This document shows positions 5,447 through 9,850 of a DNA stretch of 9,850 nucleotides, one piece after another. Position numbers and translations under genes: made by a program. The number at the start of each line of letters is the position of its first letter. Positions within the stretch are counted from its first letter, which is position 1. The notes under the pieces are model-generated. The model did not search any database, was not told where the DNA came from, and saw only the letters and a program-made list of their open reading frames with translations. This DNA comes from DASYSA01 sp036003885 (GTDB taxonomy: Bacteria > Acidobacteriota > Blastocatellia > UBA7656). The stretch covers positions 1 to 9,850 of the forward strand of contig DASYSA010000407.1 in the NCBI GenBank assembly GCA_036003885.1, read 5' to 3'.

Positions 5447-6616
5447 ATGGACGAAGAGAATCGCAACGAACCCGCGATGCCTGACGAAAAGATGCCAGGG
5501 TTGCGAGAGGTGTTCCTTTACTTTTTGCTGCTCGGCTTCATCAACATCGGCGGACCTGTTGCCCAGATAACCATGATGTTCAATCACATGGTTGAGCGCC
5601 GTGCCTGGCTCTCGAAGGAGCGCTTCGTAAGCATCATGGGCTTTTGCCATATGCTTCCTGGTCCGGAGGCGCTGCAGCTCGCGATCTATGTCGGTTATAT
5701 CAAGCGAGGCGTCCTGGCCGGCATTGCGGCTGGCGTTACTTTCATTGTGCCGGGAGCTCTCGTGATGATCATCCTGAGCCGGCTGTATGTCGAATATGGC
5801 AGCCTTCCACAGGTGAATGACGCGCTCTATATCCTTAAGCCGGCGGTGCTGGGAATCATTGCGGCCGGAATCATCAAGCTTGGCAAGGCGGCAATCAAAA
5901 GCGCGGTGCTTGGCATTATTCTCGTTGGCGCCTTCGTTGGCATGCTATTCGGAGGAGTGAACTTCCTGCTGATACTGCTGCTGGCAGGCGTCCTGAATCT
6001 TGTCTTCGGCATGCGGCCGCGGAACTCCCGACCGACATCCGCCTCGGCGGCGGCCATCATCGGCGTCCTCGGCTCTTTCGACGGAAAATTGCTCCAGCTA
6101 GCCTGGTTATTCCTTAAGACCGGGCTGTTCAGCTTCGGCGGGGCTTATGCATCACTCGCGTTTCTACAGGACGGCGCCGTTGCGAATCATCACTGGTTAA
6201 CATCAGGTCAGTTACTCGATGGTGTCGCCATCAGTGTCGCGACACCCGGTCCGTTTATGCTGTTCTCGACCTTCGTCGGCTACATTGCCGCCGGCATTCC
6301 GGGTGCGATTGTCGCTACTGTGTTCGTCTTTCTCCCGTCGTTCGTGTTCGTGCTCCTGGGCGCGCGTTACGTCGAGCAGGTTCGTAACAATCTACCGGTG
6401 CAAGCGTTTCTCTCGGGCGTCAGCGCCGGCGTAGTGGGTGTGATCCTTGTTGTATCGATAGATCTTGCGCGCGAGGCCATCGTTGGAGTCCCGAGCCTTG
6501 TCATGGCGGCAATCGCTTTCGTATCAATCGTGGTTTTCAAAGTCGATGTGGCGAAGGTTGCTGCCGGCGCAATGGTGTGTGGAATTGTGTACGCCGTAGT
6601 CAGAGCGCTGCACTGA
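5447..6616 (+). CDS. chrA: Chromate transporter ChrA, long-chain two-domain form
   Basis: This is a 389-residue inner-membrane protein of the CHR family, which expels chromate from the cytoplasm. It shows the internal duplication of long-chain ChrA. The N-half has GFINIGGPVAQ (30-40) and MLPGPEA (69-75). The C-half has the matching GLFSFGGAYASLAF (226-239) and ATPGPFMLFSTFVGY (265-279). About ten hydrophobic spans separate these, with a polar linker (RPRNSRPTSAS, about 190-200) between the halves. The length matches the family. The ATG at 5447 is the first possible start because an in-frame TGA sits directly before it. No clear ribosome site is visible there, so M11 or M16 could be the true start. 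The ChrB_C gene next door fits the chrB-chrA pairing known from chromate-resistance operons. Some CHR proteins move sulfate or other oxyanions, so the substrate is inferred. Confidence 0.95.
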   Translation: MDEENRNEPAMPDEKMPGLREVFLYFLLLGFINIGGPVAQITMMFNHMVERRAWLSKERFVSIMGFCHMLPGPEALQLAIYVGYIKRGVLAGIAAGVTFIVPGALVMIILSRLYVEYGSLPQVNDALYILKPAVLGIIAAGIIKLGKAAIKSAVLGIILVGAFVGMLFGGVNFLLILLLAGVLNLVFGMRPRNSRPTSASAAAIIGVLGSFDGKLLQLAWLFLKTGLFSFGGAYASLAFLQDGAVANHHWLTSGQLLDGVAISVATPGPFMLFSTFVGYIAAGIPGAIVATVFVFLPSFVFVLLGARYVEQVRNNLPVQAFLSGVSAGVVGVILVVSIDLAREAIVGVPSLVMAAIAFVSIVVFKVDVAKVAAGAMVCGIVYAVVRALH

Positions 6617-6654
6617 GCCGTTACTTCATCAGTCCAACTACGAAACAAACGTTG

Positions 6655-8889
6655 ATGAGCAAAGCCAGCCAGCTCACATTCAACAACCGATCGGTGTGGC
6701 CCGCGAAGACGTTGAGTTACGTGGCCGCCCTCCTGATCGTGTGCTTGTCAGCCGCCGGCAGCCCGGCCATTCAAGCCAATACCGGTGCCGCGACCGACAA
6801 ACGCACAACCGTTACGCGAGCCAAATCCCGCATAACTGTTGACGGACTTCTAAGCGAAGCCGATTGGCTCGATGCCGCTCCAGTCGGCGATATACTTCAG
6901 CGTGATCCACATCCCGGCGAGCAGGCCACCGAAAAGACTGAACTCAAGCTGCTATACGATGATGAGAACCTCTACATCGGAGTAGCCTGCTATGACTCGG
7001 AGCCGAACCGAATTATCGGCACTCAGATGGAGCGCGATGCCGATCTTTCGGCAGACGACAGGATTGAAGTGCTAATCGACAGTTTTCACGACCGTCACAA
7101 CGCGTTCTATTTTTCGACAAACCCCCTGGGCGCGCTGGTCGACGGACTGATCATAGAGAACGGCCAGCTAAACAGGAATTGGAATGCGATATGGTACGTT
7201 CGCACTCACCGATCCGATGCCGGCTGGACGGTCGAGTTTGCGATTCCATTCAAGAGCATCGGCTTCAAAAGCGGGGAGCAGGTCTGGGGGTTCAACTTTT
7301 CGCGAACCATCAAGCGCAAGCTCGAAGAGGATCGATGGGCGTCGCCTCGGTTGGATCTCAAGTTCTTTCAAGTCTCAGAAGCGGGTGAGATACACGGTCT
7401 GAATGGAATACATCAGGGCCGGGGTCTCGATATTCGTCCGTTCGTATCCGCCAAGGCGCTTCATCGGGTTAACACAGGAACCGATGTCGGATCGAAAGCG
7501 GGCCTGGACATCTTCTACAACATAACGCCCAGCCTGAAGTGGACGACAACTATCAACACCGACTTTGGGGAAACCGAAGTGGACAGCCGTCAGATCAACC
7601 TGACTCGCTTTGAGCTGTTCTTTCCGGAAAAGCGCTCGTTCTTTCTCGAGAACGCCGGTGTGTTCAGCGTAGGGCAGGAGAGCGACGACGAGGCGGACGT
7701 AATCCCGTTCTTCAGTCGGCGCATCGGACTGCTGAACGGTCAGGAAGTTCCGATACTGGCAGGGACAAAACTGACTGGAAAGCAGGGACCATACACGATC
7801 GGCGTGATCGGAATACGCACTCGCGAAACCGATTTCACGGAAGCGAAGAACTTCTTTGTCGCACGAGTCAAACGTGATTTCCTGAAGCAGTCATATGTCG
7901 GAGCGATCTATACCGAAGGAAATCCCGAGCGACCCTTTTCGAGTCGAACTATTGGGGGAGATGGGCGCCTGTTCACTTCAAAGTTTCTTGGTAATGACCG
8001 CAACTGTGGCGTCGATGGTTTTGTGTTGAAGACGGCGAATAGAGATTTGAGCGGCAAAGATTATTCATATGGGATCGGTGTGAGCTGCCCCAACGACCTC
8101 TGGAGCGCATCTGCGTCATGGAAACGCATCGGCGAGAACTTTCGGCCAGCTCTCGGATTCGTGCCACGATCAAACGTAGACAAGCTAAGCCTCGGATTCG
8201 AGTTTGACCCGCGCCCGAAGGACTTCTTGAACGTTCGACAGATGTTTCACGAATTCTTCTTCAACCATTTCAGACGCATCGACAAGGGCAGGACCGAAAG
8301 CTGGCGGTTGTTCACAGCGCCCATCAACTACAACCTGAATTCGGGCGAGCACATCGAGTTTAACTACGCTCCGCAATTCGAGCGCTTGTTTGAGCCGTTC
8401 GAGATTGCCAAAGGCGTTGTGTTGCCGGCAGGGGACCATAGGTTCACGCGGTGGCGACTCGAAACCAACACTGCTTCGAAAAGACGATGGAAATTTGACA
8501 ACGCATGGTGGTTCGGCAGCTACTGGTCAGGCCACGCAAACCAGTTTTCCACCTCGTTTCAATTGAAGGTCGCGCCGCATCTGCTTATGAGCGCAGGATG
8601 GGACCAGACATTTGCACGGCTCGCAGAAGGAAACTTCGTGGCGCGAGTCTATACCATCCGTGCCAATTACTCAGTTAGCCCTTATCTCACCTTCTTCAAC
8701 CTGGTCCAGTTCGACAATGAGTCGAAGAATATGGGCTGGCAGAGCAGGGTGCGATGGATTCTCAAGCCTGGTAGTGAGCTGTTTCTGGTCTTCAATCAGG
8801 GCTGGCTTCAAGACGAGAGGGGCGGGTTCAAGTTTCGAGCGTCCGAGACAAAGTTGTCGGGCAAGTTTCAGTACACGTTCCGCTTTTGA
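6655..8889 (+). CDS. Outer-membrane DUF5916 barrel with N-terminal CBM9-like domain
   Basis: This is a 744-residue protein. It has a signal peptide (SYVAALLIVCLSAAGSPA, cleavage near AIQA-N42). A CBM9-like carbohydrate-binding beta-sandwich follows at about 57-245: ITVDGLLSEADW, ENLYIGVACYDSEP, DDRIEVLIDSFHDRHNAFYF, GWTVEFAIPFKSIGF. From about 255 there is a long DUF5916 beta-barrel region containing ETEVDSRQINLTRFELFFPEKRSFFLEN, a strongly conserved family phrase. The protein ends in K-F-Q-Y-T-F-R-F; a C-terminal aromatic residue is the usual barrel-assembly signal of outer-membrane proteins. Its substrate is unknown; a role in glycan or peptide uptake is plausible by analogy. No clear ribosome site precedes ATG 6655. 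The frame is open to an ATG at 6577 inside chrA, rejected because it puts a polar stretch before the signal peptide. It starts 38 bp after chrA. Confidence 0.87.
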   Translation: MSKASQLTFNNRSVWPAKTLSYVAALLIVCLSAAGSPAIQANTGAATDKRTTVTRAKSRITVDGLLSEADWLDAAPVGDILQRDPHPGEQATEKTELKLLYDDENLYIGVACYDSEPNRIIGTQMERDADLSADDRIEVLIDSFHDRHNAFYFSTNPLGALVDGLIIENGQLNRNWNAIWYVRTHRSDAGWTVEFAIPFKSIGFKSGEQVWGFNFSRTIKRKLEEDRWASPRLDLKFFQVSEAGEIHGLNGIHQGRGLDIRPFVSAKALHRVNTGTDVGSKAGLDIFYNITPSLKWTTTINTDFGETEVDSRQINLTRFELFFPEKRSFFLENAGVFSVGQESDDEADVIPFFSRRIGLLNGQEVPILAGTKLTGKQGPYTIGVIGIRTRETDFTEAKNFFVARVKRDFLKQSYVGAIYTEGNPERPFSSRTIGGDGRLFTSKFLGNDRNCGVDGFVLKTANRDLSGKDYSYGIGVSCPNDLWSASASWKRIGENFRPALGFVPRSNVDKLSLGFEFDPRPKDFLNVRQMFHEFFFNHFRRIDKGRTESWRLFTAPINYNLNSGEHIEFNYAPQFERLFEPFEIAKGVVLPAGDHRFTRWRLETNTASKRRWKFDNAWWFGSYWSGHANQFSTSFQLKVAPHLLMSAGWDQTFARLAEGNFVARVYTIRANYSVSPYLTFFNLVQFDNESKNMGWQSRVRWILKPGSELFLVFNQGWLQDERGGFKFRASETKLSGKFQYTFRF

Positions 8890-8978
8890 CACAGTGGACG
8901 CAAGGAGAGGCATAATTGACAACCATCAGAAAATGCTGTCTCATCCTTGCCACTATCATCACTCAGGAGCGTTCATCG

Positions 8979-9850
8979 ATGGTTGATCTTCAGAGAACTC
9001 CATTGCGCCTGTGGCTCGTCTTCGGCATCTTCGCCACCGTTCTGATGGCCTTGTCGCCGCCCGCTCTCGCACAGCAATATGATGGCACTCTTTGGTCGGG
9101 CTTGCGCTGGCGAATGATTGGACCGTTTCGCGGCGGACGTGTGAACGCGGTGGGTGGCGTACCCGGGCAGCCCAACACATTCTACTTCGGCTCGGTCGGC
9201 GGTGGAGTGTGGAAGTCCAGCAACTCCGGCAGGACGTGGGTCCCGATATTCGATTCGCAACCGGTTGCCTCAATCGGCGCCCTCGCAGTTGCCCCGTCCA
9301 GTGCCAACATCGTTTACGTCGGCACGGGAGAGACCGACGTGCGCTCGCAGATTTCGTTCGGCAACGGAATGTACAAATCAACCGATTCGGGCAAGACCTG
9401 GGCGCACATTGGATTGGATAGTACCCGGCAAATCGGGCGCGTCCTCGTCGACCCGAAAAATCCCACCGTCGTCTTTGTCGCGGCACTTGGTCACGTTTAC
9501 GGTCCCAACCCTGATCGCGGAGTCTTCCGATCACGCGATGGCGGCCTGTCCTGGCAGAAAGTCCTATACAAGAATGAGAATGTGGGTGCTGCTGATCTCG
9601 CCTTCGATCCGCAGAATTCGCAAATCGTCTACGCCAGTCTGTGGGCTACGCGCCGCACGCCCTGGAGCGTCTATCCGCCGTCATACGGTCCCGGCGGCGG
9701 GTTGCATAAATCTACCGATGGCGGCACCACATGGCAGCAACTCAGCAATGGCTTGCCCTCGGAAAAGCTCGGGCGCATCGGCATTGCCGTCGCACCGACG
9801 AACCATAACCGGGTCTATGCCATTGTGGATGCGAAAGAGGGTGGCCTGTT
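8979..9850 (+). CDS. Secreted BNR/sortilin-type beta-propeller protein (partial, 3' end missing)
   Basis: The window holds the first 290 codons; the frame is still open at the end. A signal peptide is clear (LRLWLVFGIFATVLMALSPPALAQQ, cleavage near ALAQ). The mature part starts SGLRWRMIGPFRGGRVNAVGG, typical of the large VPS10/sortilin-like, glycosyl-hydrolase-annotated BNR proteins of about 1000 residues. Four Asp-box (S-x-D-x-G-x-T-W) motifs are visible: SSNSGRTW (80-87), STDSGKTW (134-141), SRDGGLSW (185-192) and STDGGTTW (245-252). GRVLVDPKNPTVVFVAALGHVYGPN is another family phrase. Function of this group is unsettled; sialidase-like folds and peptide binding are both known among Asp-box proteins. 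GGAG (8966-8969) lies nine bases before the ATG. A TTG at 8916, in frame with a GGAGAGG before it, is an alternative start. Confidence 0.88.
   Translation, partial: MVDLQRTPLRLWLVFGIFATVLMALSPPALAQQYDGTLWSGLRWRMIGPFRGGRVNAVGGVPGQPNTFYFGSVGGGVWKSSNSGRTWVPIFDSQPVASIGALAVAPSSANIVYVGTGETDVRSQISFGNGMYKSTDSGKTWAHIGLDSTRQIGRVLVDPKNPTVVFVAALGHVYGPNPDRGVFRSRDGGLSWQKVLYKNENVGAADLAFDPQNSQIVYASLWATRRTPWSVYPPSYGPGGGLHKSTDGGTTWQQLSNGLPSEKLGRIGIAVAPTNHNRVYAIVDAKEGGL

Noticed and set aside
6577..6654. Upstream in-frame start for the DUF5916 gene
   Set aside because: It lies inside the end of chrA and would bury the signal peptide behind 26 mostly polar residues.
8959..9534. A 191-codon Arg-rich open frame on the - strand
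   Set aside because: It is opposite the Asp-box repeats of the BNR gene; the Arg-rich composition is typical of antisense of GC-rich coding DNA.
1..9850. Search for transposase, integrase, att sites, CRISPR repeats, tRNA or rRNA
   Set aside because: No such gene motifs, terminal repeats or regularly spaced repeats were seen. The genes share similar composition by eye, so there is no direct sign of a recent mobile insertion.

Overview
The window is a single-strand block of accessory genes. Nine complete or nearly complete genes and one gene tail all read on the + strand with short gaps. No tRNA, rRNA, CRISPR array or transposase was seen. Several features point to a Gram-negative, didermic soil-type bacterium: moderately high GC (judged by eye), Sec/Tat-exported products, an outer-membrane barrel ending in Phe, and the pairing of a DUF5916 barrel with a BNR/sortilin-like protein. 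Acidobacteriota (for example the Blastocatellia group) is my best guess. It is an inference from gene content, not from a marker gene.

Layout. 1-1534: the tail of an OmpR-type response regulator overlaps by ATGA with a CusS-like sensor histidine kinase. 1581-3101: a lipoprotein with a concanavalin-A/LamG-like (DUF1080-like) domain, then a Tat-exported Fe/Mn superoxide dismutase with an atypical active site. 3209-4830: an exported protein of the low-molecular-weight tyrosine phosphatase/arsenate reductase fold whose catalytic loop has Lys in place of the invariant Arg, then an exported YVTN-type beta-propeller. 4927-6616: a stand-alone ChrB C-terminal domain and a full-length two-domain ChrA chromate transporter. 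6655-9850: a CBM9-like/DUF5916 outer-membrane barrel and the first 290 codons of a secreted BNR/sortilin-type propeller that runs off the end.

How the genes may work together. ChrB and ChrA with a superoxide dismutase recall the chrBACF clusters of Ochrobactrum tritici and Cupriavidus metallidurans, in which ChrC is a superoxide dismutase. Here the dismutase appears to be exported. Two other exported proteins, the CX5K phosphatase-like protein and the YVTN propeller, lie between it and chrB-chrA. The simplest reading is an oxyanion/oxidative-stress locus with an unusual envelope arm, perhaps controlled by the upstream two-component system. The chromate part rests on recognisable families. The joint function of the intervening genes is inference. 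The DUF5916 and BNR genes downstream may be unrelated.
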